Numbered from the stretch's first letter, positions 32,247-42,571 are shown. The stretch: DNA of 64,000 nucleotides from Glycomyces sp. L485 (GCF_022548875.1 NZ_JAKZEW010000009.1:50110-114109); one strand, 5' to 3'. Notes: generated by a model not told the origin, from the letters alone. Numbers and translations are program-made.

Positions 32247-34367
32247 ATGTCACGCCTGCACCCTGTTCGCCTCGCCTGGCTGTTCCTCGCAGCGGTCGCT
32301 GCCGTCGCGCTCTGGGCCTCGCCGGCCAACGCGCACGCCCTCGCCACTGGGACCGACCCCGCCTCTGACGCCGTCCTCGACACCCCACCGGCCGAAGTCG
32401 TCGTCGAGTTCAACGAGCCAGTCACCCCTGTAGACGCGGCCACCGGAGTCGTGGCTCCCGATGGTGACCGATCCGACACCGGCATCGCCGAGTCGGACGA
32501 CCCCGCCGTCGTCGTCATCGGCCTCGACGCCGACCAGCAGGGCACCTACCTCGTCGGCTACCGCGTCGTCTCCGACGACGGCCACCCCGTCTCCGGCACG
32601 TTCACGTTCTCCGTCGGCACTGAGACCGAACCGCCCAGCGCCGCAGCGCTCGCCGCCGAGACCGACCCGCTCGTCCAAGGGCTCCTGTACGCCGACCGCG
32701 GCGCCGGCTACGCCGGGCTCGCACTCGCCCTCGGCGCCGGGGTCCTGCTCGCCGCAGGGGCCCGGCCGCGCCACTTCGGCGCCCGCCTGGTCGCCGTCGG
32801 CCTCAGCACCGTCGCCGTCTGCGCCGTCGCCGGCATCGTCCTCCAGGCCGCCTACGAGTCCGGCACGACCCTGTCCGGACTGGACGCGATCGCACTGCAG
32901 GCGGCAACCGAATCGAGCATCGGCCTCGCCGCGCTGCTGCGCCTGCTCACGGTGCTCCTGGCGCTGCCGCTGCTGCGCCTGCTCGTCACCACCGACCAAC
33001 CAGGCAGGCCCGTGCTCGCCGGGCTCGCCGCCGTCGGTCTCGCGCTCGCGGCCACCTGGCCGCTCGCCGGGCACCCCATGGCCACCGAGCCCGTCCCCGT
33101 CGCCTTCACCGTCGACGGCATCCACACCGCCGCAGCGCTCACCTGGGCCGGCGGCGTCGCGACCCTGCTCGTCCTCGCGATCAGACGCGACGGCGAGGTG
33201 CCCGATCGCACGCGCCGGCTCTGGGTCGCGCTCGTGCCGTGGCTCATGGCGAGCCTCGTAGTCGCCGGGCTCGCCGGGGCCCTGCTCCACATCGACTCGA
33301 TCGAGGCGCTCACCGACACCGCGTACGGGCGCCTCGTCGCCCTCAAGGCCGGCATCCTCATCGCCATCGTCGCCGTCGGACTCGGCACCCGCAAGGCGTT
33401 GCTGCGCGGCGCGGAGGGCCGCAAGGCGCTGCGGCGCCTCGCCGGCGCCGAGGTCGGTCTCGCCGCGGCGGTCCTCGCAGCCGTGGTCGTGCTCGTGCAG
33501 GCCGTCCCGGCGAAGACCGCGCTGCTGGAGACCGGGACGAACACGATCGAGTCCAGCGAAGTCGCCGGGCTCGTCACCACCGACCTGTACTCGGGCCAAG
33601 TGGTGCTCGAACCGGGCCGTCCGGGACCGAACTCGGTGCGGATCCTCGTCTGGGAGCTCGACGGCGACCCGTTCGAGGCCGTCGAATGGGAGGCCGCCTG
33701 GGGACTCGAGGGCGCCGAGCCGGACACGCTGCGGCTCATCGAGCTGCGCACCGGGATCCTCGGCGGCGAGATAAGCCTGCCCGAGACGGGCCGGTACGTC
33801 TTCACGGTCACCCTCACCGACGCCGAAGGGCGCGCCGAGACGGCCGAGGCGGTCGTCGACGTGTCGTTACCACTCGCCGAAGGCCGCCCGGGTGTTCTCG
33901 GCGAGTTGGGCGCACCACTTCTCCAGATCGCGGTCGAGGTGGGCGGCGAGGAAACGCGCGGTGTAGTTCGTCAGGGCCGGGTGGTTGCGGTGGCCGCGGA
34001 CCGGCATCGGCGCCATGAACGGCGCGTCGGTCTCGACCAGGACGAGCTCTGCGGGGGCGACGGCGACGGCCCCGCGCAGCGCCTCGGCGTTCTTGAACGT
34101 CACGTTCCCCGCGAAGCTCATGTGGAAGCCGCGCCGGGCGCACTCGTTGGCGAACGCGAAGTCTCCCGAGAAGCAGTGCAGGACCACTCGGTCCGGCGCG
34201 CCCTCCTCGTCCAGGATGGACAGGACGTCGGCATGGGCGTCGCGGTCGTGGATGACCAGTGCCTTGCCGCGGCGCTTCGCGATCTCGATGTGGGCGCGGA
34301 AGGAAGCCTGCTGCGCGTCGCGGCCGCTCTCGTCGGTGCGGAAGTAGTCCAGCCCGGTCTCGCCTAG
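32247..34367 (+). CDS. CopC-CopD fusion (copper resistance/uptake), with an unusual antisense tail
   Basis: A signal peptide ends in the ANAHALATG context, where the exposed His is a copper ligand. It is followed by a CopC domain (to about 130; VEFNEPVTP, GHPVSGTFTFSVG) and a CopD membrane domain of about eight helices (150-420; AGHPM, DGIHTAAALTWAGG). An extracellular beta domain follows (about 440-540). This makes a complete protein by about 33866, exactly where the convergent tatD gene ends. The frame has no stop there and runs on to 34367, adding about 167 residues antisense to tatD that look non-native. Confidence 0.85.
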   Translation: MSRLHPVRLAWLFLAAVAAVALWASPANAHALATGTDPASDAVLDTPPAEVVVEFNEPVTPVDAATGVVAPDGDRSDTGIAESDDPAVVVIGLDADQQGTYLVGYRVVSDDGHPVSGTFTFSVGTETEPPSAAALAAETDPLVQGLLYADRGAGYAGLALALGAGVLLAAGARPRHFGARLVAVGLSTVAVCAVAGIVLQAAYESGTTLSGLDAIALQAATESSIGLAALLRLLTVLLALPLLRLLVTTDQPGRPVLAGLAAVGLALAATWPLAGHPMATEPVPVAFTVDGIHTAAALTWAGGVATLLVLAIRRDGEVPDRTRRLWVALVPWLMASLVVAGLAGALLHIDSIEALTDTAYGRLVALKAGILIAIVAVGLGTRKALLRGAEGRKALRRLAGAEVGLAAAVLAAVVVLVQAVPAKTALLETGTNTIESSEVAGLVTTDLYSGQVVLEPGRPGPNSVRILVWELDGDPFEAVEWEAAWGLEGAEPDTLRLIELRTGILGGEISLPETGRYVFTVTLTDAEGRAETAEAVVDVSLPLAEGRPGVLGELGAPLLQIAVEVGGEETRGVVRQGRVVAVAADRHRRHERRVGLDQDELCGGDGDGPAQRLGVLERHVPREAHVEAAPGALVGEREVSREAVQDHSVRRALLVQDGQDVGMGVAVVDDQCLAAALRDLDVGAEGSLLRVAAALVGAEVVQPGLA

Positions 34368-34724
34368 CGCCGCGACGCGGCTTTGCCCGGCGATCTCGTC
34401 GATCGCTGCGAGCGCGCCGTCCAGGTCGGCCAGGAGCGGGGCCTCGTTGGGGTGGAGCGCGGCGGCGGCCAGGACCCGCCCGTCGGTCTCGGCGAGGGCG
34501 GCGGCCCACCGGGAGGAGGCGACGTCGGTGCCGACCTGGACGAGGTTCGCGACCCCGACCGCGGCGGCCTGGTCGATGATCTCGCGGACCTCCTCACCGC
34601 CGGGCTCGGGGGTGACCGCCTCGTCGGCGGGGTAGCCGGAGCCGACGATGTCGAGGTGGGTGTGGCTGTCGGCGATCGGGGCCGGGAGCGGTTCGGGCAT
34701 GGGTGCCGGATCGGTTCTGTACAC
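33867..34724 (-). CDS. tatD: TatD-family metal-dependent DNase
   Basis: The 285-residue TIM-barrel hydrolase has metal ligands in the family motifs: ADSHTHLD, ALGETGLDYF, LVIHDRDAH, VLHCFSGD and LVETDAPFMAP. TatD enzymes are 3'-5' exonucleases implicated in DNA repair. In many actinobacteria tatD lies next to metG, as here (about 1.4 kb away, same strand, with an unrelated gene between). The start may be the second Met (MPEPLPAP). Confidence 0.94.
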   Translation of the reverse strand: MYRTDPAPMPEPLPAPIADSHTHLDIVGSGYPADEAVTPEPGGEEVREIIDQAAAVGVANLVQVGTDVASSRWAAALAETDGRVLAAAALHPNEAPLLADLDGALAAIDEIAGQSRVAALGETGLDYFRTDESGRDAQQASFRAHIEIAKRRGKALVIHDRDAHADVLSILDEEGAPDRVVLHCFSGDFAFANECARRGFHMSFAGNVTFKNAEALRGAVAVAPAELVLVETDAPFMAPMPVRGHRNHPALTNYTARFLAAHLDRDLEKWCAQLAENTRAAFGEW

Positions 34725-34939
34725 GCCTCAACGATGCCACGGCGCCCCGCCCGAAACGTCCGCACCCGGGCCTCGCCCCAGCTAGACGCCCGATATGCCT
34801 TCGACGTAATATCAAATTCACTTTTCTGACATATGAATCTGACGGCAAGAGCCTATGTTGGCGAGCAGTCGTATACGGGCTGCGTCACACCCTGCCCGAC
34901 CAGTCTCCTCCCCGTTTCCAGCGTCGAATCGAGCCGCCC

Positions 34940-36061
34940 ATGACACGTGACCTCGCGTCCCGTCGAAACCGAGCCGCGGCACTTCAGCAGCGCCGTCCGG
35001 CAGCCGCCGCCGAACCACCCCAGCAGATCCGGCTCGTGACCGTCGAGTGGCACGGCGAGAAGTACCCGGCCGCGCCGTTCGAGGACGGGGCCGCGTGGGA
35101 ACTGTTCTCGGCGCTCCCGCGCCCCGACTTCATCCCCAACCCACGCCCCGGCACCGACTATCCGCACCGCTGGTTCGTGCACGCCAACGAGGTGCTGCGC
35201 GACGGCGTGCCGGTCAGCGTCGGCGACGACCGGTCCATGATGGTGCCGCTGGCGCCCGGCCTCGACCTGGAGTACGTGCGCCGCCTGTCCCAGACCCCGC
35301 ATCTCGACCCGGCCGCGCGAGTGCTGCTCAACCGGGTGCGGCAGTCGTCGCCGCTGGTCGAGGGCGAGCTCATGGAGCGTCCGATGACCGCCTCCCAGGT
35401 CGCGCGACTGTTGGAGACCGCGGCCGTCCCCGGCGGGTTCTGCTACCGAAGGAGGGACGTCGCCTACCTGCGCACCCCGGCATCGCGCAGCATCCTCGGA
35501 GGAGAGACCGAGGTGGGGGACCGGTGGGTCTTCGCGCTGCGCTGGCCTGTGGCCGACCCGGCCGACTACCACGCGCCGGTCGCCCCCGACTACGAAGGAC
35601 TGTCCTCCATGCCGTCCTCCGACCGGCGCGGCATGCCGGTGCTGGGCACGGGATTCGCGCTGACCGGGGGGCACCTGCTGCCCGAGTACGTCACCGCGGA
35701 CCTGGTCGACCTGCCGCTGCCCGAAGGGGCGAAGCTGGTCGCCCACGCGACCGACGGGGTCGAGAGCGAGCTGTTCGTCTACTCGGGCCAGCAGTGGACG
35801 CCGTCGACCGCGGACCGGAGCGTCGACGTCCCGGGCGTCGAGATCGGCAGACCCCGGACGGTGCGCAGGATCCTCCGGGAGGCGACGAGGGTCGTCTGGA
35901 AGGGCGAGTCCGGCTCGCTGGTCGACGCCGACGAGGAGTGGGGCCGTTTCCGCCTCTCCAGGCCGAGCCCGGACGCGCTGTCGCGCACCGGCGCCGAGGC
36001 CGTCAGGCGCGGCGTCTACGAGAAATGGGTCGCCCGCGCCGAGATCACCAATCCCGAGTGA
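34940..36061 (+). CDS. Uncharacterised 373-residue protein sharing a module with the SseB-domain protein
   Basis: No family is recognised. There is no signal peptide or membrane helix. The C-terminal part contains LVDLPLPEGAKLVAHATDGV followed by ELFVYSGQQWT. This aligns by eye with DSVRLPHGAQILRIDSRGEV and ELAVF...WT near the end of the protein at 5355-7592, so the two probably share a domain. An N-terminal His/Trp-rich segment (TDYPHRWFVHANEVLRDGVP) may be a second domain. I used ATG 34940 (MTRDLASRRNR); upstream to 34703 the frame overlaps tatD. The region just upstream (34800-34870) is AT-rich and promoter-like. Confidence 0.72.
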   Translation: MTRDLASRRNRAAALQQRRPAAAAEPPQQIRLVTVEWHGEKYPAAPFEDGAAWELFSALPRPDFIPNPRPGTDYPHRWFVHANEVLRDGVPVSVGDDRSMMVPLAPGLDLEYVRRLSQTPHLDPAARVLLNRVRQSSPLVEGELMERPMTASQVARLLETAAVPGGFCYRRRDVAYLRTPASRSILGGETEVGDRWVFALRWPVADPADYHAPVAPDYEGLSSMPSSDRRGMPVLGTGFALTGGHLLPEYVTADLVDLPLPEGAKLVAHATDGVESELFVYSGQQWTPSTADRSVDVPGVEIGRPRTVRRILREATRVVWKGESGSLVDADEEWGRFRLSRPSPDALSRTGAEAVRRGVYEKWVARAEITNPE

Positions 36062-36081
36062 CCACGCGGGTCGCAACTTGA

Positions 36082-36115
36082 AACGGTCTCGTGCCAGCGC
36101 AGGCACGAGACCGTT
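36082..36115. terminator. Hairpin between convergent genes
   Basis: A perfect 14-base stem, AACGGTCTCGTGCC (36082-36095) with GGCACGAGACCGTT (36102-36115), loop AGCGCA. It sits between the 373-residue protein gene and metG, so it can end both transcripts. Confidence 0.85.
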
Positions 36116-36127
36116 CGCGTTCGGCGT

Positions 36128-37918
36128 CTAAGCGTTCAGCCGCTCGATCTCCTCATCCACGATCGACGGATCGAGCTTGGTGAAGATCGGTACGGGCTTC
36201 TCCAGCGGCGTGCCCGCTCGGACCGGCACCGACTCCCACCTCGGGACGTCCGAGTAGTCGCCGGTCAGGATCGGGTACGTGCCGTCGGTCGCCCCGCCCT
36301 CGTCGAGGTCGGTGACCTCCTCGATGCGCGGCATCGGCGCGAACACGCCCTCGCCGCCGAGCAGCTCGTACACCTGCTGCGACGAGTGCGGCAGGAACGG
36401 GCTCATGATCGTCTTCAGGTCGTTCACGGCCTGGAGGACCGTGTGCAGGACGGTGCCCTGCCGCTTCGGGTCCTCCTTGAGCTTCCACGGCGCCGTGTCC
36501 GCCAGGTACTTGTTTGCCGCCGCTACCGTCTTCATCGCCTCGCCGATCGCCGCGCGCACCTTGTTCGCGCCGATGAGGTCCCCGACGGTGTCGAACGCCT
36601 CCCGCGTCGCCGCGAGCAGCTCCGCGTCGACCTCCTCCAGCTCACCGGCCTCGGGGATCGCCCCGAAGTTCTTCGCGGCCATCGCGACCGAGCGGTTCAC
36701 CAGGTTGCCCCAGCCCGCCACCAGCTCGTCGTTGTTGCGGCGCAGGAACTCCGCCCACGTGAAGTCCGAGTCCTGGTTCTCCGGGCCCGCCGCGCAGATG
36801 TAGTAGCGCAGCGCGTCGGCCGAGTACCGCTCCAGGAAGTCGCGCACATAGATGACCACTCGCCGCGACGAGGAGAACTGCTTGCCCTCCATCGTCAGGA
36901 ACTCCGAGGAGACCACCTCCGTCGGCAGGTCGAGCCTCCCGAGCGAGCCCGGCTCGCCGCCGGCAGCGCCCTCGCCGTTGTTGCCCAGCAGCATCGCCGG
37001 CCAGATCTCGGAGTGGAAGACGATGTTGTCCTTGCCCATGAAGTAGTACGAGACCGCGTCCGGGTTCGACCACCACTGCTTCCACTTCTCGGGCTCGCCG
37101 AGTCGCCTCGCCCACTCGACCGAGGCCGACAGGTAGCCGATGACCGCGTCGAACCACACGTACAGGCGCTTGTCGGGCCGGTCCGCCCAGCCTTCGAGCG
37201 GGATCGGCACGCCCCAGTCCAGGTCCCGCGAGATCGGGCGCGGTCGGAGGTCGTCAAGCAGGTTCTTGGTGAACCGGACGACGTTCGTGCGCCAACCCGT
37301 CCGCGTGTCCAGCCACGCGTTCAACGCGTCGGCGAACGCCGGCAGGTCGAGGAAGAAGTGGTCCTCCTCCACGAACTTCGGAGTCTCCCCGTTGATCCGC
37401 GACTTCGGGTCGACCAGGTCGGTCGGGTCGAGCTGGCGGCCGCAGTCGTCGCACTGGTCGCCCCTCGCCGAGGTGAAGCCGCAGTGCGGGCACGTGCCCT
37501 CGATGTAGCGGTCCGGCAGCGTCCGGCCCGTCGACGGGCTGATCGCCCCGAGCGTCTTCTTCTGCAGGATGTAGCCGTTGTCGTAGAGCGTCGTGAACAG
37601 CTCCTGGACGGTCTTGTAATGGTTGCCGGTCGTCGTGCGCGTGAACAGGTCGTACGACAGGCCCAGCGCGTCGAGGTCCTCCACGATGACCCGGTTGTAC
37701 TTCGCCGCGGCCTCACCGGGCTTGAGGCCCTCCTGGTCGGCCTGCACCAGGATCGGCGTCCCGTGCTCGTCGGTGCCCGACACCATGAGCACCTCGTGAC
37801 CGCGCATGCGCATGTAGCGGGCGAAGACGTCGGCGGGAACCCCGAAACCTGCTACATGTCCGATGTGGCGGGGGCCGTTGGCATAAGGCCAGGCCAGCGC
37901 GGTCAATACGTGAGTCAT
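36128..37918 (-). CDS. metG: Methionyl-tRNA synthetase
   Basis: This enzyme of about 596 residues charges tRNA-Met. The HIGH motif lies in [13 protein letters not shown]. The zinc knuckle is [18 protein letters not shown], and the KMSKS equivalent is KQFSSSR (Lys-Gln-Phe-Ser-Ser-Ser-Arg), the variant seen in actinobacterial enzymes. An anticodon-binding helical domain follows. No C-terminal EMAP/Trbp111 tRNA-binding domain is present. I chose ATG 37918 ([10 protein letters not shown]); an ATG three codons upstream is also possible. Confidence 0.95.
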   Translation of the reverse strand: MTHVLTALAWPYANGPRHIGHVAGFGVPADVFARYMRMRGHEVLMVSGTDEHGTPILVQADQEGLKPGEAAAKYNRVIVEDLDALGLSYDLFTRTTTGNHYKTVQELFTTLYDNGYILQKKTLGAISPSTGRTLPDRYIEGTCPHCGFTSARGDQCDDCGRQLDPTDLVDPKSRINGETPKFVEEDHFFLDLPAFADALNAWLDTRTGWRTNVVRFTKNLLDDLRPRPISRDLDWGVPIPLEGWADRPDKRLYVWFDAVIGYLSASVEWARRLGEPEKWKQWWSNPDAVSYYFMGKDNIVFHSEIWPAMLLGNNGEGAAGGEPGSLGRLDLPTEVVSSEFLTMEGKQFSSSRRVVIYVRDFLERYSADALRYYICAAGPENQDSDFTWAEFLRRNNDELVAGWGNLVNRSVAMAAKNFGAIPEAGELEEVDAELLAATREAFDTVGDLIGANKVRAAIGEAMKTVAAANKYLADTAPWKLKEDPKRQGTVLHTVLQAVNDLKTIMSPFLPHSSQQVYELLGGEGVFAPMPRIEEVTDLDEGGATDGTYPILTGDYSDVPRWESVPVRAGTPLEKPVPIFTKLDPSIVDEEIERLNA

Positions 37919-38041
37919 GCGCCCCATGATAGAGGCCCCTGGGCGGCGGCCTCACAGCTCGGGGGCCCGGCCGCGTCCACCGACACGGCGAGTCTTCCGC
38001 GATTCCGCCTGCGAGCGCGGTTTCGGTGATGCAATACCCGT

Positions 38042-38677
38042 ATGTCCAGAACACACCGCGCGGCCGAACCGGGGGCCCACCTCGCCGCCCAGCGGAGCCC
38101 CGTCGGCTCCCAGACCGAAGGCATGGAGGCGATCCGCGCGGTGTGGGAACGGGCCGCCGACACCGAGCGGCGCCGCGCCAGACCCGGGCCCGTCCGCCGC
38201 CGCGAGCCCAAGCGCCTCGCCCCGGCGCTCACCGGCACCCTCGTCTGCGCCTGCCTGCTCATGTTCTTCGCCTGGGTCGGCGCCCCCGCCCTGTGGATGA
38301 CCATGGGCCACAGCCAGTCAGGGACCGTCACCGTCACCTCCTGCGCCGGCGGCTTCGCGCCCGGCTGCACGGGACTGTTCGAGACCGGCTCGTGGTCCAA
38401 GGAACTGCGCCTGACCGGCGCCGTCACCGAAGCCGACGTGGGCGCCGAACTCGCCGCCCGCGCCACCGGCCCCGACACCTCCAGCGCCTATGTCGGCGGC
38501 GGCGCCGGGCTTGTGCTGCGCTGGGCGCCCGCCGCGGTCCTGTACATGTGCAGCGGGTTCGCGCTCGTCGCCGCCAGCGGCGCCGCCCGCCTCTACGAGG
38601 GCCGCGGCGCCGCGATCGGCCTGTGCTGGGCCGCCACGGGCGGGGTCTGGGCCGCCGCGATGGCGTTCGCGTGGTGA
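38042..38677 (+). CDS. Uncharacterised membrane protein
   Basis: The 211-residue protein has a charged N-terminal cytoplasmic part (about 1-58), then membrane helices at about 60-85, 155-178 and 188-208. A loop between the first two contains two cysteines (TSCAGGF, GCTGLFET). No family is recognised and the gene stands alone, divergent from metG. The alternating hydrophobic pattern and codon bias support coding. A Cys pair in an external loop suggests a disulfide. Confidence 0.65.
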   Translation: MSRTHRAAEPGAHLAAQRSPVGSQTEGMEAIRAVWERAADTERRRARPGPVRRREPKRLAPALTGTLVCACLLMFFAWVGAPALWMTMGHSQSGTVTVTSCAGGFAPGCTGLFETGSWSKELRLTGAVTEADVGAELAARATGPDTSSAYVGGGAGLVLRWAPAAVLYMCSGFALVAASGAARLYEGRGAAIGLCWAATGGVWAAAMAFAW

Positions 38678-38847
38678 GAGACCGCCCCCTGTAACCGCGC
38701 CCACCGTCCAGGGCCTGCCCCCGATCCCCACGCCTGGCCCGACGTAGAGTGAGACCCGCCCTCGGTTCATCGCCTCCATGCCGCCAGACGGCGCGCCCAA
38801 GTGAATTGACCGTACTTCCCTGCTTGTAGGGCTCCTCGGGAGACAGC

Positions 38848-41010
38848 GTGAGTGCATCTTCGAAACCGGTGGCGCAGACCTGGTTCGGACCCATCACCAT
38901 CGTGCAGCGGCGCGCCATGTTCGCGCTCGTGCCGGTGGCCGTCGCGTTCGGTCTCGTCGTCGCCTTGACGTTCCTGCCGCTCGCAAGCGCGTTCGGCGGT
39001 GCCGCCAAGGTCGGATCCGAGTCCGTCCTCGAACTCCCCGACGACCTCGTCCTGCCGCCGGCCCCCGAATCGTCGACGTTGTACGCCAACGACGGCGAGA
39101 CCGTCATCTCGACCTTCGGCGACCAGTACCGCGTGCAGCTCGAGTACGACCAGATCCCCGACTCGGTGAAAGAGGCGCTCGTCGCCACCGAGGACTCGAA
39201 CTTCTACGAGCACAACGGCGTCGACCCCGAAGGCGTCATGCGCGCCCTGGTCACCAACATCTCCTCCGGCGACACCTCCGAGGGCGCCTCCACCATCACC
39301 ATGCAGTACGTGCGCCAGGTGCTGTCCTACACCGCGACCAGCCCCGAGGAGGTCGCCGCCGCGTCGGAGGTGACCCTCGACCGCAAGGTCCAGGAGATTG
39401 GCTACGCGCTGGCACTGGAGGAGGAGATGCCGAAGGAGGACATCCTCACCAACTACCTCAACACCGTCTACTTCGGCCATGGGGCGTACGGGATCGGCGC
39501 GGCCGCGCAGGTCTACTACGGGAAGGTTCCCGCCGAGCTCACGGTCGCGGAGTCGGCGATGCTCGTGGGCCTGGTGCAGTCGCCGAGCGCCTACGACCCC
39601 ATCGCCGGTTCCTCCGAGGCGGCGACCGCCCGCCGAAACCATGTGATCAACCGGATGGTCCAGGTCGGCTTCCTCACGGCCGCTGAGGGCGAGGAGGCCA
39701 AGGCCGAGGAGCTGAACCTGAACCCGCAGGAGGCCAACAACACCTCCGGTGGCGCCATCGACTCGAAGTACGGCTTCTTCGTCGACTACTTCGAGCAGTG
39801 GTGGGAGCAGCAGGAGGACTTCGGCGACTCGGCCGACGAGCGCAAGGCGCGGCTCTACCGCGGCGGGTACGAGATCGTCTCGACGCTCGACGTCGAGTTG
39901 CAGGAGGCCGCCGAGGACGCGGTCGAGAAGCAGTTGAAGACCGGTTCGGAGTTCGCGCTCGGCTCGGTCGTGGTCGAGGCGGGGACGGGCGCTGTCCAGG
40001 TCATGGCCGTCAACCGCACCTACTCCAACGACATCTCCGACAACGGCCCCAACACCTCCGGCGACGGCAAGGGCACCTACCCGAACACGACCAACCCGCT
40101 GCTGACCGGGAGTGCGTCCTCGCCCGGGTACCAGGCCGGCTCGTCGTTCAAGATGTTCACCATGCTCGCCGCCCTCGAAGCGGGGATGCCGCTGTCGACG
40201 ACGATCTCCTCGCCGTACCAGTACACGTCCAAGTACGTCGTCGGCGACGGCGAAGCCTCCTGCGGGAACTACTGGTGTCCCAGGAACGCTGCCAAGTCCG
40301 AGGTCGGCAACTACAACATGTGGACCGGTTTCGGCGAATCGGTGAACACCTATTTCGTTCAACTGGTGGAAAGGGTCGGCGCCGACAAGGCCATCGAGAT
40401 GTCCAAGCGCCTCGGCCTGGAGTACCACAACGCCCAGGACCTCAGCCTCACCAGCGGTGACCGGGCCGAGACGTTCGGGCCGTTCACCCTCGGCGTCACC
40501 CAGAACACGCCGATGGAGATGGCCGCCGCCTACGCCGCGCTCCCCGCTGACGGCCTCTTCTGCGAACCGATCCCGGTGACCTCCGCGGTCACCAGCACCG
40601 GAAGCACGATCGCGTTCGAGACCGCCTGCAAGCAGGCCGTCGAACCCGAGGTGGCCCGCGCCGCCGTCGACGCCGCCCGCTGCCCCACCGGCTACGGCGC
40701 CGCCACCGGCAAGTGCACGTGGGGCACGGCCGAGGGGGTCGGAGAGACGGTCAAGGGCCCGGTCGCCGGCAAGACCGGCACGACCGACGAGAACTCCACG
40801 AACTGGTTCGTCGGCTTCACGCCGAACGCCGCCGCCTCGGCGTTCGTCGCCGATCCCGACGGCCCGAACAACTTCGTCGGCCGCTCCAATCTGGGCAAGC
40901 CCGCCAACGCGGTCGGCGACATCCTCGCGGCCCAGTGGGAGCTCAACGGAGAGGGCGACTTCATACCACCGTCCGAACTGGTGAACTTACGGGTACGTTA
41001 CGTGCCCTAG
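38848..41010 (+). CDS. Bifunctional class A penicillin-binding protein
   Basis: This 720-residue peptidoglycan synthase has a cytoplasmic tail, one membrane helix (about 25-46), a GT51 glycosyltransferase domain (about 75-260) and a transpeptidase domain. The GT51 domain carries catalytic E115 in ATEDSNFYEHNGVD and TITMQYVRQ. The transpeptidase motifs are S432-S-F-K435 (SSFK), S498-V-N and K642-T-G. There is no PASTA repeat. The GTG start follows AGACAGC, and the gene lies 10 bases upstream of pmt, suggesting co-transcription. Confidence 0.94.
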   Translation: MSASSKPVAQTWFGPITIVQRRAMFALVPVAVAFGLVVALTFLPLASAFGGAAKVGSESVLELPDDLVLPPAPESSTLYANDGETVISTFGDQYRVQLEYDQIPDSVKEALVATEDSNFYEHNGVDPEGVMRALVTNISSGDTSEGASTITMQYVRQVLSYTATSPEEVAAASEVTLDRKVQEIGYALALEEEMPKEDILTNYLNTVYFGHGAYGIGAAAQVYYGKVPAELTVAESAMLVGLVQSPSAYDPIAGSSEAATARRNHVINRMVQVGFLTAAEGEEAKAEELNLNPQEANNTSGGAIDSKYGFFVDYFEQWWEQQEDFGDSADERKARLYRGGYEIVSTLDVELQEAAEDAVEKQLKTGSEFALGSVVVEAGTGAVQVMAVNRTYSNDISDNGPNTSGDGKGTYPNTTNPLLTGSASSPGYQAGSSFKMFTMLAALEAGMPLSTTISSPYQYTSKYVVGDGEASCGNYWCPRNAAKSEVGNYNMWTGFGESVNTYFVQLVERVGADKAIEMSKRLGLEYHNAQDLSLTSGDRAETFGPFTLGVTQNTPMEMAAAYAALPADGLFCEPIPVTSAVTSTGSTIAFETACKQAVEPEVARAAVDAARCPTGYGAATGKCTWGTAEGVGETVKGPVAGKTGTTDENSTNWFVGFTPNAAASAFVADPDGPNNFVGRSNLGKPANAVGDILAAQWELNGEGDFIPPSELVNLRVRYVP

Positions 41011-41020
41011 ACTCACCCCG

Positions 41021-42571
41021 GTGAGCGCCAACTCAGTCCGGCCCCCGGAGCCGCCCGCCTCCTGGCGGCCGACTCTGCCCGTAGGGCCGCTCCCCAGAGT
41101 CCGGGCCCGAATGGAGAGCCGCCTGCCGGGCGACCGCCGCCGCGCCCTGATCGTCACCCTCGGCGTAACCGCGCTCGCCGCGGTACTGCGGCTGATCGGG
41201 CTGGTCCACCCCAAGGGCCTGATCTTCGACGAGGTCTACTACGCCCAGGACGCCCATTCGATGCTCATGCACGGCGTCGAATGGAACGCGGGCAACGACG
41301 GTTCGGCCTACGTGGCTCACCCGCCGTTCGGGAAGTGGATCATCGCCGCCGGTCAGGGCAGCTTCGGCTTCGACGAGTTCGGGTGGCGCATCAGCGCCGT
41401 CGCCGCCGGCGTCATCGGCGTCGCGATCCTCGTGCGGCTCATGCGGCGCCTCACCGGCTCGACACTGCTCGGCGGCACCGCCGGCCTCCTCCTCGCAGTG
41501 GAGGGCAGCCACTTCGTGCTCTCGCGCGCCTCGCTGCTCGACATCTTCCTCGCGACGCTCGTCCTCGCCGCCATGTACTGCCTGGTTCGCGACCGCGACT
41601 GGAGACGCGGTGGCTGGTTTGCGGCGATCGAACGCGGCCTCGACCCCGTCCGGCGCAGGCCGAAGCTCGGCATTCCGTGGTGGCGTATCGCCACGGCGGT
41701 CCTGCTCGGCCTCGCCATGTCCACCAAGTGGAGCGCGCTGTGGTACATCCTCGCGTGCATCGTGCTGTTCATCGTCTGGGACTGGCGGCTGCGCGTCGAC
41801 GCGGGAGCCCGCAAGCCGCTGACGGACACCGTCATCTACGAGTTCGCGCAGAACCTGTGGTTCGGCTTTCTCGCGATCGGGGTCTACCTGGCGACGTGGA
41901 TCGGCTGGTTCGCGAACGACAACGGCTCCTACCGGCACTGGCTGGCGGACCAAGGGCGCCCCGAGCCGCCGGTGATCGGCGAGCTCGTCAACTGGTTCCA
42001 GTACCACCTGAGCGTCTACGACTTCCACTCGAGCCTGTCCAAGGAGCACACCTACCAGTCCACGCCGTTCGAATGGCTGTTCAATCTGCGGCCCGTGGTC
42101 TTCTTCTGGAGTTCCGACGTGCCGTGCGGGGCCGAGCGGTGCGCGGGGGAGATCCTGCTGCTGGGGACGCCGCTGCTGTGGTGGGCGTTCGTTCCCGCCA
42201 CGGCAGCGCTCCTGGTGTGGGCGCTGTACAAGCGCGACTGGCGGGCCTGGTTCCTGCTGGTCGGCATCGGGGCCGGGATCGCGCCGTGGTTCTTCTACCC
42301 GGAGCGGACGATGTTCTTCTTCTACACCGCCCCCGCCGTCCCCTTCTTCATCGGCGCGGTCACCTGGTGCCTGGGCATGATCATCGGGCGCTACCGCCCC
42401 GGCGGCCCTGTGGGCGGTTCCCCTGAGCGGCGGCTGACCGGCGCGCTCATCGCGGGGGCGTTCATCGCCGTCGTCGTGCTGTGCTTCGCCTACTTCTGGC
42501 CGATCTACACCGGCGAGCCCCTCGAATACCAGGAATGGCGCTCCCGTATGTGGCTGCGTTCCTGGATCTGA
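41021..42571 (+). CDS. pmt: Protein O-mannosyltransferase (GT39)
   Basis: The 516-residue integral membrane enzyme has about eleven helices and transfers mannose from polyprenyl phosphate to Ser/Thr of exported proteins. The catalytic first loop contains FDEVYYAQDAHS with the Asp-Glu pair required by GT39 enzymes. Other family features are the HPPFGKWIIA segment and the large loop with Trp/Tyr-rich YDFHSSLSKEHTYQS. The GTG start is 10 bases after the PBP gene. The order matches other actinobacteria in which Pmt acts together with the Sec translocon. Confidence 0.94.
   Translation: MSANSVRPPEPPASWRPTLPVGPLPRVRARMESRLPGDRRRALIVTLGVTALAAVLRLIGLVHPKGLIFDEVYYAQDAHSMLMHGVEWNAGNDGSAYVAHPPFGKWIIAAGQGSFGFDEFGWRISAVAAGVIGVAILVRLMRRLTGSTLLGGTAGLLLAVEGSHFVLSRASLLDIFLATLVLAAMYCLVRDRDWRRGGWFAAIERGLDPVRRRPKLGIPWWRIATAVLLGLAMSTKWSALWYILACIVLFIVWDWRLRVDAGARKPLTDTVIYEFAQNLWFGFLAIGVYLATWIGWFANDNGSYRHWLADQGRPEPPVIGELVNWFQYHLSVYDFHSSLSKEHTYQSTPFEWLFNLRPVVFFWSSDVPCGAERCAGEILLLGTPLLWWAFVPATAALLVWALYKRDWRAWFLLVGIGAGIAPWFFYPERTMFFFYTAPAVPFFIGAVTWCLGMIIGRYRPGGPVGGSPERRLTGALIAGAFIAVVVLCFAYFWPIYTGEPLEYQEWRSRMWLRSWI

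Noticed and set aside
38767..40428. 553-codon minus-strand frame over the PBP gene
   Set aside because: Antisense shadow; the plus strand has all transpeptidase and GT51 motifs.
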